A stretch of DNA of 64,000 bases from Bedellia somnulentella (GCA_963576735.1 OY755187.1:2542001-2606000), one strand, 5' to 3'. Shown: positions 43,670 through 54,231, counted from the first letter of the stretch. Made by a program: numbers and translations. The notes: a model not told the origin generated them from the letters alone.

Positions 43670-43868
43670 CTTACGGCAATATATCCCGAAAACAGGTAGT
43701 CAGAGCTTCGAAATCAGTAAAGCCTCACTTTGGAAGTTTAGAGCAGATAAAATTGTGATAAAAAAATTCCAGCCAGATTGCCATAATATTAAAAAACCCC
43801 TATGTCTCCTTAATTGACATTCGCAAAATAAATTGTTTAGTAGTAGCATAATAAACCGATACTATACA
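43670..43868 (-). mobile_element. SINE A copy, old
   Basis: ACTTACGGCAATATATCCCG and TAGTCAGAGCTTCG; centre decayed. Confidence 0.65.
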
Positions 43869-44960
43869 GTTATTCTAGTTTTCAGCCCGGAAGCCTGTGA
43901 CGCGATGAGTTAAGCTAGAAATTTGGTTCAGGTGTCGTTTTGTACAGTTCACGGCCGTGGTGATGACATCAGACATCTGATGTAACTGGATTAAGTTAAT
44001 TGTTACAGAATTTCAAAGTTTCGATTTTGGCCCATAGACTTTGCTTGAGTGTCATAAGCGCGCGCAAACTTTAGTCGATCAGAGATGCGCTGTGATTGGT
44101 CGGATTTTTTTCAAACCGGCCAATCAGAAAAAATCTCTAGAAATTCAAAAGAGCTGCGCTGTGATTAGTCGGAAAATTTCAAAATAAATTCATTTTATAG
44201 GACGCGACATAGTCGCGCCAGGGTTACCCACTAGTTAGTAATATAGACGAACAAAAAATTTTAATACTTTTTAACTGTTTGGGGTCAAGATATAATAAAT
44301 GTACGAGTTTGGTAATTAATTTCTCAGACCCAACATTTGCTAGTTTCAAAACTAAGGCAAAATGTCTACTACTACTATCTACATCTTAAAGAGCCTAATC
44401 TTTACTAGAACAAAAAAATAAACATCGGAAGGAAAGAGGTTTACTGGCTGAGTTACCCTTGACAATTATATAAATGGTTTGCGCCATTAATATTTTTTTA
44501 AGTTTCATATCTTTTTACAAGAGTATAAGGTTGGAGCCCCCTTTTAAGTAAATAAATACCTGTGCCAAATAATGCGACTAACCACATATATTTAATCCCA
44601 ACACACACACATGCAAACTTGACTACACAACCCTATTTCTCTGTTACAAAGTCAGCAATTAAATTGAGTTTAAAATCTCGTTTCGTAGACAAATTGCCAT
44701 ATCTGAGAATGGCATTAAATCTTTGCGTGTGCGCATATCATTTTAGCTCTTTCTGGTTTTACTCTTATAAACTTGATAGTGTATACTGTGTGAGATAAAT
44801 GAGACTCTGAGATAAATAATTGTCTTCAAAAGATAATTACTGTAGATAACTTAGAAATCTTGTGAAATTACACATTAAAAATAAAATTCAAGTTGATACA
44901 AATTATATAGAATGCAGGTAATTATATAAACTTGTTTGTCGTTGGCTAACATAGCACTAA
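43869..44960. other. Unassigned DNA
   Basis: ATGCGCTGTGATTGGTCGGA near 44086 recurs as CTGCGCTGTGATTAGTCGGA 66 bp on, with a complement CCGGCCAATCAGAAAA between, so probably a small TE relic. No gene supported. Confidence 0.35.
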
Positions 44961-44962
44961 CG

Positions 44963-45435
44963 CATGTCTTCCCGTGGGTTACATACGAGGCGACTTAGGG
45001 TACATACATATACTCAAGGCTATAAATCCTCTAAAAGGGTAGATTGTAAAATAAATGTTTTTGGTGATGGGTATTGGGGCTTAAAGAGCTTATTCCATTA
45101 CACTTTGTCGTTTCTGAATTCAGACGTCCTTCGAAGTTACTGCCACAGACGCTTGTTATTCCACTACACAAATTTCAGTTTGAACGTTATTCCACTAGTC
45201 TGAATTCAGATTCTGTGGCTTTCAGACGTCTTCATTCAGACAAATGGAATAAGCTCTTAAGTGATTGTCGGGCTGGATCACTGCTGGAGAACCATCACTA
45301 ACCAGAACAGAAAGTATACATGACATATTGAATATATCAACTTTCTAAAGTGGATAATTAACTTTTTATTCTGTAGCTAGACCGCTTTTATAGGATTTAT
45401 AGCCGTGAGTATATCTATGTGTATATGTATGTATG
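44963..45435 (+). mobile_element. SINE A copy carrying two nested insertions
   Basis: Plus-strand SINE pieces 44963-45001, 45070-45080 and 45255-45435 (tail GTATATGTATG). Between them a minus-strand SINE A fragment (45002-45069, ACTCAAGGCTATAAATCC) bordered by GGGTA, and the MITE at 45079. Confidence 0.8.
45079..45257. mobile_element. ~180-bp MITE at a TTAA site
   Basis: TIR AGAGCTTATTCCATT at the left, complement AATGGAATAAGCTC at the right, TTAA at both borders. The SINE consensus has a single TTAA (CTTTTTAAGTG) there. TTAA duplication is typical of piggyBac-like elements, but the TIR does not look like piggyBac. Confidence 0.8.
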
Positions 45436-45663
45436 TATTAATAAACCTGTGAAAACAGTGCAATATTATTTTGGCATACACTCTAAAATAAACCGATTAT
45501 GGCATGAGCAGCTAGAGCTAAAAAATATTTAAAATCCTCAACAAAAGGGATACGTATTATAAAATGTCATCTTTCGTTTACTATCATAGTATGGGAACGC
45601 ACAGAAGATCCTATTGTATGGGGAAAGTTTGACACCTAAAATTTGAGAACTTGATGTAGCAGC

Positions 45664-45900
45664 TGTGTAGTGTCTGCTTAGAATAGCACTACGCCATTTC
45701 TACCCATGGGTGATCATAGGAGGCGACTAAGGGTATTGGGGCGTTTTAAGAGATTTCTGGGCGATGCCGTTGGAGACCCATCACCAAAAACATTTACTTC
45801 ACTATCTTTTCCCACTTAACTTCCAAAAGTGGCTGAGGATTTTTTTGTTACGTACTCTGGCTGCCCCTTTCAGGAATTAATGGCTGTGAATATATATGAT
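45664..45900 (+). mobile_element. SINE A copy
   Basis: GCTGTGTAGTGTCTGC to a decayed GTGAATATATATG tail. Confidence 0.9.
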
Positions 45901-46421
45901 GTGTTAATGTAATGATCATATTTAAAAAAAGTGTGCATGCATAATGACGAGAACACTTTTCTTACATAAAATAGAAAAACCAATCACAAAACGCCTCCAG
46001 CACTAGCGAAATAATGAAATTGATTATAACAATTTGACACTTAAATTGTAATTTTCAATCAGAAAATGAAATTGATCTTGTATAAAGTTTCATTACAGTC
46101 AGCTACGCTCGTGGGCACTTAATGACGTCCAGTTGTCATCATAATTGCGCGGGCATATTAGGCTAAAACTGCCGTTGCTAGATAAGCTTTTTTAAATTAA
46201 TTTTTTGAATAAATGAATAGGTAGATTGGATATGATCCAGAAATTGGGATTTTTTAGGTGTGAGAAGATTATTTAATGTGATTTAATTAAATGCAACACT
46301 TTATTGTTTGAAATTTAATAATAATAATGTCACAGCATATTTCTGTATTCTGTACTTTCACGTAATGTGTCAAGTAATTGTGGGACTTAACTTTAAAAAG
46401 GCCAATTATATGAAGCTACTA
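45901..46421. other. Unassigned DNA
   Basis: No gene or repeat recognised. Confidence 0.35.
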
Positions 46422-46690
46422 GCTGACCCAACAGACTTCGTACTGTAAATTTGCTTATGCCAAATTTTTTTGCGTAAATGCTTTATGCGTTTTTGCCGGT
46501 ACTCTAAGTTCAATCAGGCGTGAATATTTTATTGGTCAAATTTTTCCGGGATAAAAAGTATCCTGTGTTATAATTTGGGTCATTGTCTAGCATTCTGCTA
46601 AATCTCATTCATATACATTTTGTAATTGAGAAGCCTTTTTACCTCAAACACACAAACATCCAAACATCTAAACTTTAACATTTATAATAT
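46422..46690 (+). mobile_element. Dispersed repeat relic
   Basis: CTAGCTGACCCAACAGACTT start and CATTTATAATATGAATAG end, the typical end phrases of a lepidopteran dispersed repeat group. No coding content. Confidence 0.5.
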
Positions 46691-47033
46691 GAATAGGAAA
46701 TATTTATTCAAAACTTCTAAGTAGAGTCAGTTTCAGCATTGCTCACCAAATTACAAATATAATCGCGCTCATTAAAATTTTCCACGAATAAATAAACTTT
46801 TATTATTTTAAGGGTAGCAAAAGAAGTCAAGAGCTTATTAGAGCAATTCACCCAAAGCCTCCATCTTAGCCCCCCAGTAGTAGCCCGCAGCAAGCAGTCA
46901 CCCAACCAGCCCCATCTAGCTACTGGTCACACCAAACAAACTTACTTAAACACGAGAAATATAACATGCTATTATTAAGTACGCAGGAAGCTGGTGTAAG
47001 TACCACGCTTATATATAAGTATAATATTGGATT

Positions 47034-47274
47034 TGCCGTGTAGTGCTGGCTTAGAATGTCGCTACCCCTTTCTACCCACGGGTGTCGTAAGAGGCGACTA
47101 ACGGTATTGGGGCTTTTTATTGGATTTTTGGGCGATGTGGTTGGAGACCTATCACCAAAAACCTTTATTTTTACCATCTTTTCCCCACTCAACTTTCAAA
47201 AGTGGCTGAGGAATTTATAATTCCTTAGCTCTGGCTACCCCTTCTAGGGAAATATAGCCGTGAGTATATGTATG
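47034..47274 (+). mobile_element. SINE A copy, full length
   Basis: Duplication TATTGGATT (47025-47033, 47275-47283). Confidence 0.95.
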
Positions 47275-47647
47275 TATTGGATTGGCGAGTGATACGTTCG
47301 AGTATAGATACAAGGGTGGCCAGAGATTTAAAATCAGATTAATCAATCACTTATGATATTAAATTGTTTTTTTTTTGTAAAATGATATATTTGTGAAATA
47401 AACCAGCCCCATTTACTGCTACTGGTTTGACTAAACTAAGTTACTTTAACACGAGAAAATAGAAAATGCTATTATTAAGTACGTAGGAAGCTGAAATAAG
47501 TACTATGTTAGTATGATTGGCGAGTGATTAAGTAAGATTAGTAAGAGATTAAGAATCAGATTAAATCAGTCACTTATGATTTTAAATTGTTTTTTTTTTG
47601 TGAATAAAAGGCTAGGCATTTACTGCTACTGGTCACACTACACACAC

Positions 47648-47722
47648 ACACTGGAGGTCGCGGGTTCGATTCCCGCCTGAGTCGAAATTTTTCTTTCCTT
47701 TATTTATTCTTTATTTATTAGT
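47648..47722 (+). mobile_element. SINE C, head end and start of tail
   Basis: GGTCGCGGGTTCGATTCCCG (T arm / B box) then TTTCTTTCCTTTATTTATTC; both ends truncated. Confidence 0.85.
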
Positions 47723-47841
47723 AAAGTTACTTAAACACGAGAAAATAGAACATGTTATTTTTAAGTACGCAGGAAGCTGAGGTAAGTATGATGCTTGTAT
47801 GATATATATACGATATATACGATACGCTCGACTTGACTCGA

Positions 47842-48090
47842 CTGTGTAGTGTCGGCTTAAAATAGCACTACCCCATTTCTTCCGGTGGGTGTACGTAAGA
47901 GGCAACTAACGGTATTGGGGGCTTTAAAGGGATTTTGGGCGATGTGGTTGGAGATCCATCACCAAAAACCTTTATTTTACCATCTATTCACCATGCAACT
48001 TCCAAAAGTGGCTGAGGAATTTCTAATTCCTTAGCTCTGGCTACCCCTTCTAGGGATTTATAGCCGTGAGTATATGTATGTATGTATATA
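47842..48090 (+). mobile_element. SINE A copy, full length
   Basis: Young subfamily; only a few differences from 37896-38144. Confidence 0.94.
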
Positions 48091-48255
48091 CTGTGTAAGC
48101 GCGAAAGAGATGGCTGTTTTATACGGCACGATATCTAGCTAAAAGGTCGTTCGTAGTCGCGTAACATGACCACGACCTCTTCTCATTGAGGCGTGGTTCC
48201 ATAATCTTTAGTTGGGCCTATACCAATTATTATACTAATTATATTATTATATTAT

Positions 48256-48504
48256 GCTGTGTAGTGTCGGCTTAGAATAGCACTATCCCATTTCTTCCGG
48301 TGGGTGTACGTAAAAGGCGACTAACGGTATTGGGGCTTTTAAGGGATTGCGATGTGGCTGGAGACCCATCACCAAGAACCTTTATATCACCATCTATTCC
48401 CCACGCACCTTCCAAAAGTGGCTGAGGAATTTCTAATTCCTTAGCTCTGGCTACCCCTTTCTTGGAATTTATAGCCGTGAGTATATGTATGTATGTATGT
48501 ATGT
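48256..48504 (+). mobile_element. SINE A copy, full length
   Basis: GCTGTGTAGTGTCGGC to (TATG)5 tail; small deletion at GGGATT..GCGATG. Confidence 0.94.
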
Positions 48505-48559
48505 TTACCAATTATAAATTGTTATTAGCTATTTAAAACTACCCTTACCCCTTTCTTCA

Positions 48560-48790
48560 CTCATAGCTTAACAGTCCATTAAAGGGTGTCCAAAGTTTAA
48601 AATATATCCGTAATATATAAAATCTATACTATAAAATCCTAAGCCACTTCTTATAATTAAATGGGGAAAAGTTTGTAAAATTTAGGGTGATTGGTGATGG
48701 CTTTCTAGCTACATTGCCTAAAAATCAAATATCCTAAGACCTTTAGGAATGAATTGGTCAGCGCTATTCTGAATTTTCGTCACACAGCTA
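48560..48790 (-). mobile_element. SINE A copy, old
   Basis: TGTCCAAAGTTTAAAA, AATGGGGAAAAGTTTGTAAA and GTCAGCGCTATTCTGAA retained. Confidence 0.65.
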
Positions 48791-48830
48791 AAATATCAAA
48801 AGTTTAATCTCAAAAATTTTACGAGGCCGT

Positions 48831-49082
48831 CATACATACATACATACATATACTCACGGCTGTGAATCCCTAGAAGGGGTAGCCAGAGCTAAGGAATTAA
48901 AAATTCCTCAGCCACTTTTGGAAGTTGCGTGGGGAAAAGATGGTAAAACAAAGGTTTTGTTGATGGGTCTCCAACCGCATCGCCCAAAAATCCCTTAAAA
49001 GCCCCAATACCGTTAGTCGCCTCTTACGTACACCCACCGGAAGAAATGGGGTAGTGCTATTCTATGCCGACACTACACAGCA
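48831..49082 (-). mobile_element. SINE A copy, full length
   Basis: GAGGCCGTC before the tail (48823) and again at 49091; about eight extra nucleotides stand between the SINE 5' end and the right duplication. Confidence 0.93.
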
Positions 49083-49087
49083 TCCTG

Positions 49088-49325
49088 AAGAGGCCGTCCT
49101 CTACTAAAAATACCATCAACCTCGTAAAACGATTCTAGACCAGATAGAAAACGTTCTTATAAAGACGGGGGTCCGAAGTGAGAAGAATAAAAGAGCATAT
49201 TATATGAGAAGATTAATGAATGTAAGTGAAGCTAGAGAGATTTGTCAAGATCGTTCTAAGTAGCGATCTTTAGTCCCTGCCCACCCCAATGGAAATAGTC
49301 GGCGTGAGTATAAGTAAGTAAGTAA
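49088..49325 (+). mobile_element. RTE LINE 3' end, TAAG-tail lineage
   Basis: Decayed codons for LDQIENVL, KNKRA, RRLMNVSEAREICQDRSK then stop, GTCCCTGCCCACCCCAATGG, GGCGTGAGTATAAGTAAG tail. Confidence 0.88.
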
Positions 49326-49435
49326 ATATAAAAGTCACATTCATGATAATTATTCACTAAAAAAAAAATAACGAATTCATTAATCCGTGATCAAACCTAT
49401 GTTGTTAACGATTAAAACAAGTAACATAAGAAAAT

Positions 49436-49683
49436 TACCGTGTAGTGCCGGCTTAGAATGTCACTACCCCCTTCTACCCACGGGTGTCGTAAGAGGCGAC
49501 TAAGGGTATGGGGCTTTTTTAAGTGGTTTTTGGGCGATGCGGTTGTAGACCCATCACCAACGATACTATATGTCTACCATCTTGTCCTCTATCAACTTAA
49601 ACATGTGGCTGAGGAGTTTCTAACTCTAAAGCTCTGGCTACCCCTTTTTGGGATTTATGACCGTGAGTATATGTATGTATGCA
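49436..49683 (+). mobile_element. SINE A copy, full length
   Basis: Subfamily with CCACGGGTGTCGTAAG. Duplication TAAGAAAAT (49427-49435, 49684-49692). Confidence 0.95.
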
Positions 49684-49717
49684 TAAGAAAATATGTTGGA
49701 TTATGATCATAACCTAA

Positions 49718-50092
49718 TAACACAAACGTTCACGCCATTTATCCCCGAAGGGGTTGGCAGAGATACCAATACTTCTGAACCCACATGGCAGCGCCATCTA
49801 GTGTCCAGAGAAGGTACCCACATTTTGTTTGGACAGTGTACTCACGTGATAGGGACCAGGCCTATCGCCGTTTTGTACGAATACACTGTCACATGTCTTA
49901 GTACAACTTAGCTATGTGGGTTTCCTCACGATGTTTTCCCTCACCGTTAACAAACCATGATAAATTAACCACACATAATGACTTTAGAAAAGACAAATTG
50001 GTGTAGGCCCGACCCAGGATTGGAACTCACGCACTTCTGTTTTCGGGCGGGTGTTCTACCCATTGGACTATCATGTCGTCTATGAACAGTTA
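49718..50092 (-). mobile_element. SINE B copy
   Basis: 3' module CACGCC...CCCCGAAGGGGTTGGCAGAG, body, and head with the B box GGATTGGAACTC (decayed) and A box region to ~50092. Contains an additional CAGCGCCATCTAGTG stretch at 49790. Confidence 0.9.
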
Positions 50093-50747
50093 TGATATAA
50101 ATAAAATTCAATTCAAATACCATAGCTCGCAAATATGAACAATAACCATCAACATTACCCTAATTTATAGTTAAAGTCTTTAGTTACTATAAAAAATGAG
50201 ATTTTATTCTGTCCCTGACAGTAATGCTCTTTTCATAGGTCGATAAAAGCAACGATATAAGCGTAAAGGGAACCGACGATCTAAGATTATCTATTTTTAG
50301 CTTTTACTACAAACATTATGGGTTTTGAAGATTTTATTTGTTTCTTAATGCTGATAAGGGTAGGCACAATTGGCAAGAAAAGCGGCGTGGAAGACAACAC
50401 TATCCGGTTTTAGCAGTTTAATTAATTTGAAACGGCTGCTTAAGCGATATGATTAGGTCTGTTTTATAACGAGGAGGCTCTGCTCTGTTAAATAAATTTA
50501 TATGAATCGTAGTTATTATTTTAATACACCTACCGCCCAACTCTTAAAGCCGAAACCGGGACAAATCTAGATACACAAAAATTTAATATTGTGTGGAACT
50601 AAGTTATTTTTTTATTTAAGGTTCCTTGGATTGATGGTTCAATATAAATAGATATACTAAAATTATGTAGAGTGGTCAAGACCGCTCAACTTACTCCCCG
50701 TATTAATAATTGTTAAGAATTGATTAGCCATTAACATTGGTATCACA
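50093..50747. other. Unassigned DNA
   Basis: No gene or repeat recognised. Confidence 0.4.
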
Positions 50748-50999
50748 TTACTGTTTAGGGTCGGCTTAGAATAGCACTACCCCATTTCTTCCGGTGGGTG
50801 TATGTAAGAGGCGACTAGCGGTATTGGGGCTTTTAAAGGGATTTTTGGGCAATGCGGTTGGAGACCCATCACCAACAACCTTTATTTTACCATCTTTTCC
50901 CCACGCAACTTCCAAAAGTGGCTGAGGAATTTTTAATTCCTTAGCTCTGGCTACCCCTTCTGGGGATTTATAGCCGTGAGTATATGTATGTATGTATGT
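50748..50999 (+). mobile_element. SINE A copy, full length
   Basis: 12-bp duplication ATTGGTATCACA (50736-50747, 51000-51011). Confidence 0.95.
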
Positions 51000-51027
51000 A
51001 TTGGTATCACAGGATCAGTCGTTGAAG

Positions 51028-51086
51028 AAAGTTTTAAGGAAGGCCCATGTCTAGCAGTGGAGGTCTATTGTCTGGTGATGATTGAT
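51028..51086 (+). mobile_element. LINE 3' tail scrap
   Basis: AAGGCCCATGTCTAGCAGTGG then GGTGATGATTGA: the GGCCTATGTCCAGCAGTGGAC...(TGA)n end common to lepidopteran LINEs. Confidence 0.6.
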
Positions 51087-51135
51087 TAAAAACGAATATT
51101 GAAATTGCACTTATATTTGAAGATAAAAACCCATT

Positions 51136-51215
51136 GCCGCATAATATCGGTTTAGAATAGCACTGTTTAATTGCTTTTTCATTTTTTGAAGTGATTGTTG
51201 AGCGATCAGTGTTCA
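51136..51215 (+). mobile_element. SINE A fragment, old
   Basis: CATAATATCGGTTTAGAATAG, GAAGTGATTGTTGAGCGAT. Confidence 0.6.
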
Positions 51216-51850
51216 GACAATTTTTCCTGCGTACTGTCCTACTAAGCGAACCAAATATGTTTTTTTCATGTTGATCCCAACACGGATTTGAATCAATATG
51301 AATATATTTTTCATAGAACTTATCAGTGAACACAATGTGCTTTAAAAATAATGTATTAATACGCGATTAAAATATCCTAAAATCAATAGTTGTTTTAATT
51401 ACAATGGTCTGGTTTTCTTTTTGGTATTTTGCTAGGCATTTTCTATCCTCCAACTTTCAAACTCTTGGAGAAACTTTAATATAGAACCTCCATCTAACTT
51501 AATAGGTACTAAAACCTTCACATAAAAAGTTAGGTTATCAAACCCTAACAGAATCTAAGAACCTACACACCATAATATAATTGATCACAATACAGTTACA
51601 CAATCGCATACTTTCTTGTCCAAGTTTCCACGAGTCACCGACGAACCAGCTCAAACCTGTTTCAACCCGTTCCAAGCAAATTTCCCCAAGACGTTTTTCC
51701 ATATTAGTCAGCCGTCAGCGAATAGAAAAGCACAATAGATAAACAATGTCGTGGCTATTTATCGCTCGTCACACCAACAATAAATACGGATTTTCATGGT
51801 AACTGTGCGTAGACTAAGAACGTAAGGAACGAGGTTTTATATAAGAAATT
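51216..51850. other. Unassigned DNA
   Basis: No supported gene; the 99-codon minus frame at 51034-51333 crosses two repeat scraps and is rejected. Confidence 0.4.
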
Positions 51851-51851
51851 T

Positions 51852-52089
51852 GCCGTGTAGTGCGGCTTAGAATAGCATTACCCCTTTCTACTCACATGTG
51901 TTGTAAGAGGCGACTAAAGGTATGGGTCTTTTTTTTGGGTGGTGCGGTTGGAGATTCATCACCAAACGATACTTTATTTCAACCATCTTGTTTCCTATCA
52001 TTATCCAAATATGGCTGAGGAGTTTCTAACTCTAAAGCTCTGGCTACTCCTTTTTGGAATTTATGGCCGTTTGTATATGTATGTATGTT
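51852..52089 (+). mobile_element. SINE A copy
   Basis: GCCGTGTAGTGCGGCTT to GTATATGTATGTATG; subfamily with GAGGAGTTTCTAACTC. Confidence 0.92.
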
Positions 52090-52196
52090 AAAAGAAGTTT
52101 ACTCAACTTTCACGCCGCGTCGCTGTTTATTACCGAATGGGTAGACCGAGGAACTAATTTTCTGAACATCTCGTGACATTTTTATATTTTAATTTT

Positions 52197-52590
52197 TTGT
52201 ACGAATACACTAACATGACTAAGTTCAACTCAGCCTAGGTTGCTTCAGGATGTTTTTCTTGCCATTGAAAACTTGATTAATTATTAAAAGGCCGGCGTCC
52301 GAAGTATGAAGAATAAAAGAGCATGTATGAAAAGATTGATGGATGTAAACGAAGCTAGAGAGGTTTGCCAGGATCGTACAAAGTGGCGATGAATAGTCTC
52401 TGCCTACCCTAATGGGAAACAATGGCGTGAGAGTATGTTTGTATCTATGTAAAAACTTGATAAAAATTCATGAAGCACACGCATGACTTAGGAAAAGGCT
52501 CATTGGTTTGGGTACGACTAGGATTTGAACTCACGTCTGCCACATGAAAAGCGATGGTAATCCCACTTTGCTATCAACAATCTTATCAAT
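52197..52590 (-). mobile_element. SINE B copy interrupted by RTE
   Basis: 3' side 52197-52288 (GTACGAATACACTAACATGAC) and head side 52444-52590 (AGGATTTGAACTCAC B box). Confidence 0.8.
52289..52443 (+). mobile_element. RTE LINE 3' end nested in SINE B
   Basis: GGCGTCCGAAGTATGAAGAA to GGCGTGAGAGTATG. AAAACTTGAT precedes (52269) and follows (52444) the insertion. Confidence 0.9.
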
Positions 52591-52642
52591 TTAGTTATTA
52601 AAATCGGTACATGAACAATTAGAACACAAACTAAATAAATTG

Positions 52643-52736
52643 TATAAAGGGGTAGTGAAAGTCTGGGAATTAAGAATTCTTGACCCACTTCTGGAACTTA
52701 TTTGGGTAAAAGACAGTATAAATTAAGTATGATTAG
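52643..52736 (-). mobile_element. SINE A fragment
   Basis: AAAGGGGTAGTGAAAGTCTGG and CCACTTCTGGAACTT; interrupted by RTE. Confidence 0.7.
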
Positions 52737-52875
52737 AGAAAAAGAGCATGTATGAAAAGATTGATGGATGTAAACGAAGCCAGAGAGGTGTGCCAGGATC
52801 GTACAAAGTGGCGATCGATAGTCTCTGCCTACCCCAATGGGAACTAACGGCGTGAAATATGTATGTATGTATGTA
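52737..52875 (+). mobile_element. RTE LINE 3' end, young, TATG tail
   Basis: GAAAAAGAGCATGTATG to GGCGTGAAATATGTATG with a long (TATG)n. 11-bp duplication GTATGATTAGA on both sides. Confidence 0.93.
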
Positions 52876-53029
52876 TGTATGATTAGACTTTTTTGCATGA
52901 CACCTCATGTGGCGCGTAAAAAGCAAGACGAGTGGCTTTCCCAGGTTGTAAAAATTTTGGAAATAGAGGACGCAGATACCAGTAATGTATTAAGAAGCAG
53001 GGAAAGACAAATTTCGCAACAGTCAGTGG

Positions 53030-53118
53030 TTAATTGGCACCATAGCTCAGTTGCAGAGCGACCGGGATATCGCGGGTCCTGATGGTGTCGACATTTTTCT
53101 TTCCTTGATTGATTGATT
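53030..53118 (+). mobile_element. SINE C-like copy, variant head
   Basis: GGCACCATAGCTCAGTTGCA A-box side, decayed B box, GTGTCGACATTTTTCTTTCC and TTGATTGATTGATTAG. Confidence 0.75.
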
Positions 53119-53228
53119 AGTATCCAGCCACATCACCCAATAAATACTTAAAAAGCTTTTGACCGTTAGTCGCCCCTTAAACCATACATCTCAAGTTGAC
53201 TACTGCTATTCTAAACCGATACCACTCA
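53119..53228 (-). mobile_element. SINE A fragment, 5' part
   Basis: CCAGCCACATCACCCAATAA, CCGTTAGTCGCCCCTTA, CTATTCTAAACCG. Confidence 0.75.
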
Positions 53229-53258
53229 GTTTCAACTTAGAAAATCCTTTAAGATATA

Positions 53259-53504
53259 CATACATACATATACTCACGGTTATAAATCCCGATAAGGTGT
53301 AGCCAGAGCTTTGGAATAAAAAATTCCTCAGCCACTTTTGGAAGTTGATTGGGAAAAGATGGTTATAATAAATGTTTTTGGTGACGGGTCTCCAACCACA
53401 TCGCCCAAAAATCACTTAAAAAGCCCCCTATACCCTTAGTCGCCTCTTACGATCACCCACGGGTAGAAATGGGGTAGTGTTATTCTAAGCCGACACTACA
53501 CGGC
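53259..53504 (-). mobile_element. SINE A copy, full length
   Basis: TTTAAGATATA at 53248-53258 and 53512-53522; seven extra nucleotides lie between SINE 5' end and right duplication. Confidence 0.94.
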
Positions 53505-53618
53505 AAACAAATTTAAGATATAATCCCACAGAAACTTTACCTTCTCAATCCCAGCGCTTACTACAAAGCACGTACCTCCATTGTGTCGTATAAGGCTAGA
53601 TTGCTTGATATTTTTATA

Positions 53619-54206
53619 CGCGGCCATTGTCGGGTGCCGTCGACGGATGGGGCCTGTATGCGTCTAACTGTTGATTCTTGACGTACGGTGCCATTTCTAT
53701 GCGTTTTGTACTGTTTTTTTTTATAGAATAGAAAACTCTTTATTGTACATCATAGATACAGACATTTTATACAGATTATTTCTTAAATAGAAGTTCAATT
53801 GGCGGTGTTATTGCTTAAAGCAATCAGCAACTTAATTTACAATATACACACATACAGATAATCGCGGCTATAAAACCCGATAATGGGTAACCAGAATTGA
53901 TAAAATAAAATACCTCAGCCACTTTTTGAAGGTGAAGGGGAAGTGTTTGTAAAATAAAGGATATTAGGGATGGTCTCCAACTGGTTTGCCCAATAATCAC
54001 TTAAAATGCTCCAATACCCTGTAGCTCCTTAAGGGTGTCATAAGAAGCTACTTAGGTTGCCCGAGGGAAGAAATGGGGTTGAGTTATTCTAAGCCGATAC
54101 TACATAGCTAATAAAATAACACATAAATAGCGGCCATTGTCGGGTGTAGTGGACTGATAGTGTCTGTATGCGTCTAACTGTTGATTCTTGACCTACGGTA
54201 CCATTT
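53619..54206 (+). repeat. ~80-bp direct duplication flanking two TE insertions
   Basis: GCGGCCATTGTCGGGTG ... CTGTATGCGTCTAACTGTTG at 53619-53697 and again at 54127-54206. Between: a Jockey-type LINE end (minus, 53716-53835, TATAGAATAGAAAACTC) and an old SINE A copy (minus, 53850-54110). Confidence 0.75.
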
Positions 54207-54231
54207 TAGTAGGTATGGTGTTTGTGTGCTA

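Larger units (their letters stand above)
46900..47820 (+). repeat. Degenerate tandem repeat, three ~210-250-bp units
   Basis: CTACTGGTCACAC..., TTAAACACGAGAAAATAGAA and AAGTACGCAGGAAGCTG recur from ~46903, ~47403 and ~47612. Unit 1 contains SINE A (47034-47274), unit 3 a SINE C piece (47648-47722); unit 2 has neither. Confidence 0.85.

Noticed and set aside
46920..47192. Frames of 60-90 codons such as 46920-47192, 48272-48511, 49458-49706, 53206-53415
   Set aside because: All lie in SINE A copies in varying strands and frames; the element has no conserved frame.
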